This document shows, one piece after another, positions 1-10,478 of a DNA stretch of 64,000 nucleotides. The notes beneath the pieces were generated by a model. It was not told the DNA's origin, ran no database searches, and saw only the letters and a list, made by a program, of their open reading frames with translations. The translations under genes and the position numbers were made by a program. Position 1 is the stretch's first letter. Every line of letters starts with the position of its first letter. Location of the stretch: contig LLEY01000048.1 of assembly GCA_001414485.1 (NCBI GenBank), positions 348,134 through 412,133 on the forward strand, given 5' to 3'. This stretch comes from Calycina herbarum. Lineage: Eukaryota > Ascomycota > Leotiomycetes > Helotiales > Pezizellaceae.

Positions 1-438
1 GAATATATATTTGTGAAGCAAAGTGAGTGACCTACGCTCGCGACATAACAGTAAATCCCAAGTGATCGTTACTCCCCACCCATCCAGCCACAATAGCAAT
101 CATAGAGATGATCAACGAGGAACCCACAATCACACCCATCGCTTGTCCAACACTTAAACCCAAAGCGAGAAGTGTTGAACCAGCGGTCCATGCTGAATTA
201 TTTGCTCCGGTGATGATCCAGTATCCTGCAAAGCCTTGCCAATTCCATGTCCTTCTGTCTTCGGGGATTGGAATCAGGTCTCGATTGCACCACTGTTTTT
301 CGCGTTAACTGCTTGATTGGGTAGTCCAGAACTTAGGGAACATACATATGTATTCTCGTAATTCGCATCTTCGTCGACAGGACATTCGAGTTTATTGGCC
401 CAGTATGAAATCCGCTCTTTGGTCCGTTGGGAAACCAT
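1..438 (-). CDS. NCS1-family permease, 5' part, with apparent frameshift
   Basis: This is the N-terminal part of a nucleobase/allantoin-type NCS1 transporter of the plasma membrane; the gene runs off the left edge. Exon 1 is 438-346, starting at ATG 438 (MVSQRTKERISYW). The intron is 345-293 (GTATGT...AG) and exon 2 starts at 292. Exon 2 reads NRDLIPIPEDRRTW, the family's pre-TM1 signature, then TM1 (TGANNSAWTAGSTLLALGLS) and TM2 (GVIVGSSLIISMIAIVAGWM). After WMGG the frame hits TAA near position 70. The conserved continuation NDHLGFTVMSRA is present but one base out of frame, and is followed by a GTAGGT donor near position 30. The G-tetramer at 74-77 has one G too many for a continuous frame. 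The family call is from recognised motifs. Whether the shift is real or an assembly error cannot be told here. It diverges from the dioxygenase gene at 1072. Confidence 0.72.
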
Positions 439-1071
439 TTTCGTAAGTGTGGGGTTGGATGACTTCGATTCCTGAGAAGCAGCAGCAATCCAGACCACGA
501 AAAGAGGAGGTGCAGCGAAATCTTTATGTCACCTCAACCCAAGTTCAAAGTATCACAACCTACCTATCTTATGGCCCCAAAGCTGTAAGATAAGGAACCC
601 AAATATCCCCTCGCCCCAGTATTCCCCAACCTAAGCTCCGTCTCTGTATCCATATCTTAACGGGTCGCAACCCGGAAAACAAGGGGAATATCCACAGTTC
701 TTACAACGATACTTTCTCACTTCTCTCATTGGTTGTTTTCTGTGGGATTTGGACTGCAAATATGGATAAACGAGGAAAGTTGGCCGATCGAGGACGAAAG
801 TGGGGTAGGCACGGAAGGGTCTACCTATCTCGATCGCGCAACTCTTAGTAGCATGCCTCGATGAACATCAAGAAAGAATCTGATTCGATGGTTTGAGGGT
901 GGGAGAGGAGAGAATGGGTAAGCTTACTCTTTGCCCGATCTCTGTGCATATGTAACATCGGAGTTTCTTAACCGTCTTGTGTTGTGTAACCTATTTCAAG
1001 GACTGTCTAAACACTTCACGGATTCCACATCACGCTTCGAAGAAACCTCTGGATATCAAACGCACAACAAA
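439..1071. promoter_or_regulatory. Divergent intergenic region, permease / dioxygenase
   Basis: This 633-bp gap separates the ATG of the NCS1 permease (minus) from the ATG of the dioxygenase (plus), so it must hold both promoters. I see no additional coding region and no clear TATA box. Confidence 0.4.
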
Positions 1072-2240
1072 ATGGCTTCTACAGCTCCAGCACCTTCGGT
1101 GTCTATCCCAGTTATCGACTTTTCGAAATGGACATCACCCAGTTCTCCGGAAGACCGTCTCGTCATAGCAAAAGAACTTGCCGATGCATGTCACAACGTG
1201 GGATTCGTATCGATCATCAATCATGGTGTTTCTCCAGAGCTACTCGAAGAGGCATTCGGGATGTCTAAAAAACTCTTTGATCTCAAAACCGAGGATAAAA
1301 TGCTCGCTCCCCATCCAGATGGTCCAACGGTGCATCGTGGCTATTCCTGGCCTGGTTTGGAGAAGGTATCACAGGTGATAAGCTCGGACCTTGAAGTTGG
1401 AGAGGCTTTGAGGGCAGTGACGGATTGTAAAGTGAGTGCACGTCTAAAAATATTAGAAAAAACCAGGAACTGACAAACCACTAGGAGAGTTACGAAATCG
1501 GAAGTGAAGAAAACACAGAGCAACCTAATGTGTGGCTCCCCGAAGAAGTGTTCCCCGGCTTCCGAGAATTCTTCACAGATTTCTACTGGAAATGTTCAGC
1601 CACCTCGCTAGAAATCTTGAGAGCCATCGGAACAGGGATGAAACTGAAAGATCCAGAATTCATGTTGAAATTCCATACTGGTCATAATAATCAACTTCGA
1701 CTCTTGCATTACCCACCTATCCCAGCTGCTCAACTGGAAAGCGAGTCGAGTGCTAGGATGCCACCTCATTCTGACTGGGGTTCTATTACTATGTTGTTCC
1801 AGGATGATTGTGGAGGACTTGAGGTCGAGAATCAGCATGTTCCTGGCGAGTTCATCAAAGTTACTCCACTGAAGAACGCCATTGTGATGAATATTGGGGA
1901 CTTGTTGATGAGATGGAGTAATGGTAAGTCCACATCATGTCTTTTATAGATACAGAATCTGACAATACAAACAGATTGGTTGAAATCGACACTTCATCGA
2001 GTTACTCTCCCACCAGCTTCGGATCGCTACACGGGAGAAGAACGCATGACCCGAGCTCGATACTCAATTCCTTACTTCGTTAGCCCCGACATCGATGCAA
2101 AAATCGAGTGTATGCCAGAATGTGCAACAGAAAGCAACCCCAAGAAGTATGAACCAGTCATACAGCGAGATTACAGACTCATGAGAGCAAAGCTACAATA
2201 TCCCACTAAAGCAGCACAGCCTTCTGCGGTATCAGTTTGA
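1072..2240 (+). CDS. 2-oxoglutarate/Fe(II)-dependent dioxygenase (IPNS-like)
   Basis: It has three exons: 1072-1431, 1485-1923 and 1975-2240, giving 354 residues with consistent phases. ATG 1072 is preceded by ACAAA, and the product starts with the usual DIOX_N beginning (SIPVIDFSKW, then ADACHNVGFVSIINHGV). The catalytic domain shows the iron facial triad as H215-x-D217 (PPHSDWGS) and H274 (STLHRV), plus the 2-oxoglutarate-binding arginine in the RYS motif (R295). The length is normal for the isopenicillin N synthase-like family, cytosolic enzymes that hydroxylate or oxidise small molecules. The substrate cannot be deduced. It may be one of the many orphan fungal members used in nucleoside, amino-acid or secondary metabolism. 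The divergent NCS1 permease next door is compatible with a shared substrate pathway, but that is only inference. Confidence 0.9.
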
Positions 2241-2307
2241 GAACTTCTTAGCCATTCATTATATACTATTGGTGTGTTGTTGTACAATAAAAGCATTCAA
2301 ACAAATG

Positions 2308-4613
2308 TCAGTTTCGAGAGGAAAGTCTGATTCCTTCTGCTGCACCATGAAAGAAAGAGTGCGTCCTCAAGAGTGAAGGTCTGATCAGACCAATGGTACT
2401 CCAGTCTGCATTTTTCGCTGCACTGGTAAGAACTTCTTGATATTTCTGCAACATCTCATATGCTCTCGAAACTTGAGATTCCGTTGAGGCACAGAAGAAA
2501 AGGTATATAAGATGGTTTCCCCCAATAATTAGATTGGAACGACTGTCTATCAAAGCATATTAGCGAATACTCGATAAAAGTGGTGATGGAAACTCACAGC
2601 GAGGCCAAAACGCATGTAGATCCATGGAAAGTGTATGAGAGATGAATTTCAGGAATGAGTCTCCTTCTTGGAGTGCTTCTCTATAATACTGGCAAAGTGC
2701 TGAATTTGGATTTGCTTTTGACTCGGGTGTCGCTGGTGCCATCAATTGACGTAATACCAAGAATTTGAGGGCGAAGATTGAAAGGTGGAAGTATCCTAGG
2801 ATGGTAAGTTTTACCCAAATTCTGGGGAAACTTATGCATACCATTTGTTCTGCTCTCGGGTAGTGGATATTCCACATTCAGTTCTTCCGGGAGTGCGATG
2901 AGAACCTGCTGTATCTGACTATTGTAGTCCAGAAGTATAGCTTCTCGATTTTCCGCTTCCATCTTTTGGGCCGCTTGTCGATAACCTTGAAGAGTACTAT
3001 ATCAAGTCAGTACGAACTTGAAGTACAGTGGTAGCCAAGAACCTACTAAGTCTCTTTCAGCACACCCCAAAGAACCATTGTCATCTTTGCTGTCTCTAAA
3101 AACCGCAATGCATTACGGAGTCCGAATCCTCGATCTCCTTCTTCAAGCACATAATTACCAACACCCATGACTTGTTCATCGGAAGCCATATCGGCCATAT
3201 TCAACTCCGGAGTATCAAAAGATTCAACAGAAATATGTGGATTATTTCCATGACATATCGATATCCACACATCGTGCATTACAGTTGCCCACCATAATTT
3301 CTTCCGCAGCCTCTTCTCCCAAAGAGGCAACTTCCAATTCGTGGGGTCCTGATGTAAGCCCAAACTTTGAGCACAAGCTGTGGCTTGACAAGCATGTACC
3401 CAAATTCTCGGGCTCTCAGTGGTACCACTTATATCTGGCTGCTCGTGGAGAATCAATAGACATGCTTGTAGTGTGGATAACTTGGGGGAGTCCAGTTCTC
3501 GATTTAGCGATGCATGTGCATGTTCGAAAAGTGCGGGTTGGGCGATCGGAGGGTAATCAATTAATGCTGGGTCTTGGCTCCAGAATGCACAGGCGAGTCC
3601 ATAGATGGCCCCACGCAAGGATGCTGGTATGCTCAGTTTATCTGTAGTGTACTGGGCGAGGAAAGATGATCTTGATAAGATCGGTAGGACGGGATGGACG
3701 AAGCGAAAGTAAAGTCGTATTAATGCATCTCCATGTCCTTGGATGTGGGCCTCTATAGCCCCCGAGGAAGCTTGTTTCACGAGTTGATCCCGTGCTGGAA
3801 ATGTGTTTTGTAGAATGGAGAAGTGTATAGGTGGTGCTCCAGTAGCCGAATTTCCAGGATAGACTTGACGGACATTGAAATCGATGAATTTCGTCTCGTT
3901 TAGCACATTATATCGGATGGAAGAAAAGAGATCCGTGTCTTGCTCTCCCGATAATCCAATGAAGTGAGCGGTGGACTTCTTATCATATTCAAGTGAGAAT
4001 TGAGCATCCTCTTTTTCCTGGGAGGAAGGTTGACTTGTATTTGCTTCTTGGGTTGGACGTAATGGAAAAGTCACCGGTGACTTGATTGAAGCTGGAAATT
4101 CGGGACTCGACGTGAGTTCTTCCAATGAAAGATATTGTCTAGTCGTCGGTCGTAATTCATTTGGTTCAGAGCCAGGTGATAGAGATGTTGTAGGGGAAGC
4201 AGTTTGATGCTGAAGTTGTTTTCGTGAAGAAACTGGAAATCTCGAATCCTGGGGCGAGACGTGATCATTGGAGCACGTAACTTCGTTTGAAGAGGCAGAA
4301 TCACCGTTTTTCTCTGACAAGTTCTCGTCTGTTACAGATTCCTTTGGTTTTCTATGCCTGATACGAGGTCCGATGGTAAAAGTGCAAGTCAACCCTCGTA
4401 ATTCACAAAAACGACCTAAATATCAAAAGGTCAACAACACTCCTTACTCCTCCACGTTATTATCATCATACAAGGAGGCTTAACAGTAATTACACAAGCC
4501 GATTTCCTAGTCCTGCACTTATCGCAAGGCCTATCTCTTCGACTACGAGATTCCCGAGATCCTCCGTGCCGGGTTTGGAGATTGATCTTCCGTCTACTTT
4601 CTTCGCCTGGCAT
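2308..4613 (-). CDS. Zn2Cys6 transcription factor with fungal_trans-type domain
   Basis: It has five exons: 4613-4472, 4415-3047, 2996-2842, 2795-2598 and 2546-2308, giving 700 residues. Each intron is 46-56 bp with a GT...AG border. The zinc cluster is split by intron 1 in the fourth cysteine codon. It reads CDKCRTRKSAC, then VITVKPP, then CRFCELRGLTC, a complete Cys6 set with spacing 2-6-7-2-6. A low-complexity linker precedes the middle homology region (RLYFRFVHPVLPILSRSSF, then LGLHQDPTNWKLPLWEKRLRKKLWW in two stretches). The last exon has the typical regulator tail (VSRAYEMLQKYQEVL, LIRPSLLRTHSFF). It is nuclear and DNA-binding; its target genes are unknown. An in-frame ATG at 4718 would add 35 residues. 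I prefer 4613 because the product then begins close to the zinc cluster. Confidence 0.92.
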
Positions 4614-5677
4614 GTTAGAAAAACTAGTGATAGAAAGAAGTTGGGCGATATATTGAGACGTATTGTGGAATGATCGTCTGGGTCGATGGGTAGGTAGTTG
4701 GGCTAGTTGGCCGATCATAACTGTAAGTCTGAGTGTGGAGAGTGGGATGGGGTGCTATCGAAAGCTCGATAGGCCGAGAGGCACGGGTGCCACTTATGAC
4801 CCAGCATCCCCAGTTTTTGGATTTTGTGAGACATATTGTTGATTGCGGCTATGCGTGGAGTAACAAACTTGTGAAATGGGTGGACTGGGGATAAATTTGA
4901 AATGAGAGATGCGATAACGAGCGTGGGCCTCGGCTCTCAAATTACTCACGTGGATGGTAAAACCACAGGAGTGGAGATGGCTAGAGTTTCCCAGTGAAAG
5001 AATAGTAAAGTATTAGTTCTCGTTGAGCTTCTGACTCTCGTTGAGTTGAAACAAGGTTGCCAATAAAGCTGGAGTAGGTCACGTGTTTTCGCTCCCTTGA
5101 GACTTTTACTGCTGCCAAGTCCATGTAACTATCGTATACGGACGCCTAACAAGATGAAACATGAACAGGTTAGGTATAGGGCACACGTACATCCGTCTCT
5201 CTATTGTCTCGGAAATTCTTACATGAAAAAAAGGTATTCCAGCTCGTTTAGGAGATTCAAGAAAGCGAGTGCCTGGTTCTTCTAAAAAATCCTGGACAAT
5301 CGCTATAATTGTCCTATAAATTTCCACACACGCTACGTGAAAAGAAAAGGCAAGTGTGCCCATAGGAAAGCCCAACCTTACATTTCCATACTCGCTTAAC
5401 CCTTCGAGCCCCTATCCAAATAATATTATGAAGAGCGAGAAAGTCCCAAAGGGCAATTAAAGGAGATAGAACATATTTTCAATTAAACGGATCCACCAAT
5501 ACAGTCCTAGCATAACTCATACTCTCTTTGCGAGGATTGAGGGGGGTGGGAGAATTATGGAAATGGTCAGTAACAGAGAGATTGGTCAATAATTTCAACT
5601 TTGAGACCAAAGCACTAGAGCTGAAGCACCACTAATCACCTAAATTTTACCTAGTCCCCAACAACAAAAAGTGGAAT
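4614..5677. other. Intergenic, no gene seen
   Basis: The region lies between the Zn2Cys6 regulator start and the amine oxidase stop, so it holds the regulator's promoter and the oxidase's 3' region. Only short unsupported ORFs are present. A small direct repeat of TCTCGTTGAG occurs around 5017-5045. Confidence 0.4.
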
Positions 5678-7491
5678 TCAGTCACCATATCCCCAAGTCT
5701 GCATAGTATCTACATTAAAGCCATTTTTCGGAGTCCTCATCCTATCTCCGGTAGTACAACCACGAATAGCCTCATAAGAGGCTCTATTCTGACATATGGT
5801 CTTATTTCCAGTCAAACACCCTGCGATTGTAGAAGCTGCGAGTTGTCCTTCCGTGTACGCTCCTATGTTAAAGTATAAGTGTCAGATTCTCCACTTTCAA
5901 TCGATGAAAGAATCCACGAAACGAAAACAGGAAGTGAGAAAATGGAACGAAGAAGAAATAGAAACATACCTTGCAACCATCCAAAATACCCAACACTGGT
6001 AGCCTCACCCGCAAACCACAGCCTCTCCAGATTAGCTCTGAGATTCTGATGAGTCTCCAAACTCAAACCTGGCGGCCAATTTGAGAAACTCCCAAAAGAC
6101 CAAGGTTCCAAACTCCACCTAGGATACATGAAATCCACTGGATCCGGTATCTCCTGTCCAAACATACTCCTCAGAACAGCTATGACTTCCCCTTTCGTGG
6201 TTTCATCATCCTGTTGCTCAGCAATATAAGACTGAGAATACACAACGGTAACAAAGAAAATTCCAGAACCGGGGATAAACCCTGGAGCTGTAAGAGATTG
6301 CCAGACAGGATACCATCCTCGACCAACGGGATCAGCGTAGAGGAAGTATTCTGTTCCTGCATTTGGGCCATGTTCCCAGAAGAAGGAACCATCTGCTTCG
6401 GGCGGGAATTGGAGGAAGATCTTGGTGTAGGTTCCCATTTCCATTCCTTCTATGCCGGCTTGTTTCCAAGCTGGGAGAGGAGGTTCAAACGTGACAACAT
6501 CGTTTTGGAGGACCCCAAGAGAGAAGGTGCAAATTGCGTAATCGGCTGTAACGCAAGAGCCATCAGAGAGGGTTACGGTCACTGATTTGGGGGAGTAGGT
6601 GATGGAAGTTACGTTCTTTGAGAGAAGAAGACGTGCGTCGTTTGGTTTGAGGAAGGTGTAGGCTTCGGATTCGATGAAGTAGTTGTAGCCTCGTTGATCG
6701 ATTACGAAATTGTTTTCATCACTGAATTGGTAGAAAGTGCTGTTGTATGCCTAAACCACAAGTCAATTTTCCGGAAAGATGAGTTAACCGAGAAAGAACC
6801 CGTGAATATGGGAAAATATGAAAAGGGGGAAACAAACCACTGTGGTAAAAGTCTGACTAGAAATATCCGGAGAATAAGCAAACTCCCAGTCAAACTTCCA
6901 CCACTCAACAGCTTGATCCTTCATATTCTTTTTCGGCTTCCAATCTGCAATACTCAATCCTGTCCTCATCGTCCTATCCTGGTAATTCTCTGTCAAAATC
7001 CTCCCCGCATCTTGTTCGGCTATCTTATACGCAGTTTCATAAACACTCATCCTATCAAGATAATCAGAAGCACCATTCTCATCAAAGGTTTCGATCCTCG
7101 AGAAATTGGAATAATGACTTTCCACCCCCCATTTCTTGATAAGAGTCCAAATCGGATTTTCCGGTCCGCCAGGTGATCCGAGACCTTGGATCCAATTTGC
7201 TCCTAGTTCAATGACATATGGTTCTCCGGTCTTTGGATTCTTGCCAAATGTAGTGTGCTTTACCCGGCCACCGATGTAGTCGTTTACCTCGAGGATGAGA
7301 AAGTCGGAGATCGATGCGTTGTGGAGGGTTTGGGCTGCTGCTATTCCTGCCATTCCTGCGCCTAGAACCGCTACTCTCGTCGTTCTGCAGGTTCCATTTT
7401 GTGGTGGGGTAACTGGTGTGGCGGTCGAGGTACTGAAAAGGAGGGGTATTGATAACAGGAGCAATTTGCTCGAGTACCACAAAGGAGCCAT
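5678..7491 (-). CDS. Secreted flavin-containing (poly)amine oxidase
   Basis: It has three exons: 7491-6838, 6750-5970 and 5862-5678, giving 539 residues. Introns are 87 bp (GTTTGT donor) and 107 bp. ATG 7491 gives an N-terminal hydrophobic signal peptide (KLLLLSIPLLFSTSTA), so the enzyme should enter the secretory pathway. The FAD-binding motif VAVLGAGMAGIAAA lies near residue 42, followed by IGGRV and ELGANWIQGLGSPGG as in polyamine oxidases. The C-terminal FAD motif LWFAGEATSVGYFGWLQGAY is interrupted by intron 2. Candidate N-glycosylation sites are frequent. The family oxidises secondary or primary amines such as spermine or spermidine to aldehyde, amine and hydrogen peroxide. The exact substrate is inferred only at family level. 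An upstream in-frame ATG at 7521 is possible but would put extra residues before the signal peptide. Confidence 0.9.
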
Positions 7492-8878
7492 TTTGACGGA
7501 GGAAAACGAGCGTATGAACAAGCAAAATTCGCCTAGAGATCGAAAATGGGAAACAATCCTCTAGATAAATACTGTTTCCTGTAAAGGGCAATGTATCACT
7601 TGACCATCTTGTACTCTGCTCTATCATGTTGTGGATAGCTTCATGCATTGCCGCATCATGATGCAGAGCCAATGTGATGCAATGCGGACCCGATGGTTTT
7701 CAATTCGGCAGTTACAATCACAATTGTTTGCTCTTGCTGTTTTGATGGAATTTTGACCCCAGAGACAAGGTTTCCAGGGGGTCTCGCGGTGGACATTAAA
7801 AGTGGCAGTAAATTCCAACCTAATACTTTAGGACAATTGTACTTGTTCCAAACACCTGGGTCAATATTTTAAATTATTCTAAGTGTTTAGAACAATTGCT
7901 TCGAATTACCCTAAAAAGCTAGAACAACAAGCGCTAGGTGGGCAGGAAGGTGCAAACCTGATGTATTTACTGCCACATTTAATGTCCATCGCGAGGGGGT
8001 GCAGATCTTCAGCGGGTGGCAGTGACTAACCCTTGCAGAATAGTGACACTTTATCGGAGCCCAGTTCCTGAAAACGATAAGAGAAATACCTGCATATCCT
8101 GTACATAAAAACAAAAACAAAAGTCGCAACTGAAAGGTGGGGGCCCATGCAAGTAAACGCTGAGGTTTACAGGAATCTGAGACGAAACGAAAAGAATTAC
8201 CAAACAAGGGAAATATCGAACGAACGCGTCACCCTAATTTTAATATCTCGTGTTGTAACCCTACCTAGCCGCAACCGTGGAGTGCCTCGAGGCAGATGTC
8301 AGCTCTGGCTCTGGGCGTAACATGTCTAAGCCTCAATTCGGTTGCCCACCAAGCCAGAACCCAGAACACCAAATTTGAAATTCCAAATGATGATCGCTGT
8401 GACCTGTAACCCTCGGATTGCATATCCCAATAATACTTTGAAGAGAAAAGAAAACATGACAGGAAATCGGATGATGGTTGCAATTGTTTTGCTTCGAAAT
8501 AAACATTAGTGATAATCGCGACCTGTGCCTGATATTGTAGTACATTTTTCCTCGTCCTTCTCGTCCGAATATCATCATCCATGGACCTAATCCTCTTACG
8601 AAAGATGTTCTTTGGGCCTGGACGTCGTTTGTGTCCCAAACTGCCTCATGGCATTGCCTCCTATTGTCACTTCCTCGTGAGCCCTGCCCAACAAAAGCAA
8701 CCACATCGCCGACATATTATCGTCTTCTTTGGCGTGACCAGCTCGGCCATGTAACTTGATGTCTCATTGACCCAATATCGTGGTGATAGAGCCTCGGTAA
8801 TCCTGAATATCGAGATTATGTTGTCGAGTTTCCCCATACCCTAGAATTTGTTCTGTGTTCCAAGTTTCTCTCCATTCC
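7492..8878. other. Intergenic with a MITE; otherwise empty
   Basis: Apart from the transposable element at 7783-7995, listed separately, I see no coding sequence between the amine oxidase start and the membrane protein stop at 8879. Confidence 0.4.
7783..7995. mobile_element. MITE, family 1, copy A
   Basis: This is a 213-bp non-coding element with terminal inverted repeats of about 33 bp. The left end starts CTCGCGGTGGACATTAAAAG and continues with TGGCAGTAAAT. The right end is its reverse complement with a few mismatches, ending TGTCCATCGCGAG. It is flanked by a direct GGGGT at 7778-7782 and 7996-8000, a 5-bp target-site duplication. The interior repeats phrases such as TAGAACAATTG. The same termini occur at 41156-41392. 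Confidence 0.85.
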
Positions 8879-9619
8879 TCAAGAATTTGTATGTCCCCGG
8901 GTATCTCCACCCATCTCATAATGCCTTTGCAAGCGAGCGTCCCCGCCCAAATCAAGGTGTCTCTGGTCTGCTCCTAATTCGTGATGTCTTTGCTCTGCCC
9001 CCAACTCGTGATGTCTTTGTTCGAAATTTTGACTCGAGGAAGACCCGGAACGGATTTGATCGAGTCTGACGTCCTCGAATGGTATCTCACTTAAAGGTGT
9101 CTTTCCGTCAGAGATAATTCCTTCGTCCTCCTCACTTGTAGTTGATACCCCGCCCGCAATTCTCTGATGTCGTGGTGGAACGGATTCTTCGTAAGCTGGA
9201 GGAGATGCTTCCACGGCTGGCATTTCGTTGAAACCAGTTTGTGGTGCCCGATTATTTATCGCATGTAATGGCATAACGTTTCCATGAAGTTCGGGCCTCG
9301 GATTTGGAGCTACACCTCTTGGTGTGTTCGGTGCCATTCCCCTTCGTTTGTTTCTTAGTCCACAACATCCGCAACAAAACCAAACAGAAAAAAGGACTAT
9401 AATCAAAACGCAAACAGTCGCAATAACCCCAATCACCGCTTGTATACCAGGAGAAAGTCTGTTCCATAAAGCCTGTTGGTCATCGGATGGCATAGACCCG
9501 GGGGTTGCCGTTTCTTTCGTTCGGTATATTCGGGTGGGCGAGTATTCAGGATGGTAAACAGGGACAGTGATGGTGGTGACGGAATCGCTGACAGGTGTGG
9601 GAAATGGATATGCAGCCAT
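8879..9619 (-). CDS. Single-pass membrane protein with PPxY motif and C-terminal repeats
   Basis: This is an intron-less reading frame of 246 residues from ATG 9619 (MAAYPFPTPV). A longer start at 9697 exists, but the extra residues look like leader. I do not recognise a named family. Residues 1-60 are Thr/Pro-rich and probably extracytoplasmic. Residues 61-83 form one hydrophobic span (AVIGVIATVCVLIIVLFSVW) followed by FCCGCCG and the basic stop KRRG, so the tail should face the cytosol. PPAY lies at about 140-143, the type of site bound by WW domains of Rsp5-like ubiquitin ligases. The tail ends in near-identical repeats of EQRHHELGA (three to four copies, about 205-235). The architecture resembles fungal plasma-membrane or vacuolar adaptor-type proteins. 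Any function is inference. Confidence 0.7.
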   Translation of the reverse strand: MAAYPFPTPVSDSVTTITVPVYHPEYSPTRIYRTKETATPGSMPSDDQQALWNRLSPGIQAVIGVIATVCVLIIVLFSVWFCCGCCGLRNKRRGMAPNTPRGVAPNPRPELHGNVMPLHAINNRAPQTGFNEMPAVEASPPAYEESVPPRHQRIAGGVSTTSEEDEGIISDGKTPLSEIPFEDVRLDQIRSGSSSSQNFEQRHHELGAEQRHHELGADQRHLDLGGDARLQRHYEMGGDTRGHTNS

Positions 9620-10478
9620 CTTGAGGAACTTGCGTCTTGCCTCTGTGGTTTGATTTGGAGAAAAGTACAGCACAAAACGACGCTCTGTGTTGCACACTGG
9701 ATCTTGGGCGCGAAGGCTTTATAATGAGGCTTCTCAAGAGATAAGAATAAAAAGTGACAAGTTGAGATGGAATCATGGACAGGAACAGAAAAGGAACAGA
9801 AAAGCAAACAGGGAAAAGAATCACGGCTGACTTGGGAGAAAGACAGAAGCGGGAATCACCTTGGTGGTCTTGCCGCAGCAGTGCAGAAGATGCAGAGCGA
9901 TGTGACGGGCTGAATTGCTGGTTGCTGATTGATTCCATTGGGAACTCTCTCACCACCGCGTCGGCTTGCATCGAGGCGCAGCAATGCTCTATTCAGCTTG
10001 GGATGCGACCGTGCAGAAACGAAACGACGATCTAAAAGAGCGCTAACAGAATATACTAGTAAGCGAATACGTCGTTTATTGACTTTCTTCCGTGGAATTA
10101 AAGAAGCTTATTGCGAGGCGAGGGACCTAAATTCGATGGTGTCGACGAGGGTTTTTGAAAGGATCCGACCCTGAAGCATGCGCTGTAGGCCGGCCCATAC
10201 TCGGGACGATCTCAGAAGGCCTAATCCCGATTTTCGGAGCAGTACAATAAGAAAAAGAACAATATTCCGGGAAGGTTTATTTTCCAGCAAATTGTAGACC
10301 TCATGTAGACTTGGTTCTCCCATAAAAGCAAAGAAGTAGCTAATAAATCCTTGAGACTTGAATGTTGTACAGACTATTCAGCTGACAAATGTAAATGGCA
10401 TTGCGCCACATTTGCACCTGCCTTGGACCAACATATAAATTTCCGTAATCTATTACTTGTTTCCTTTCCCAATATATC
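9620..10478. other. Intergenic, no gene seen
   Basis: This gap separates the start of the minus-strand membrane protein from the start of the plus-strand unknown gene at 10479. The two genes diverge, so both promoters lie here. Short overlapping ORFs on both strands look like shadows or noise. Confidence 0.35.
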
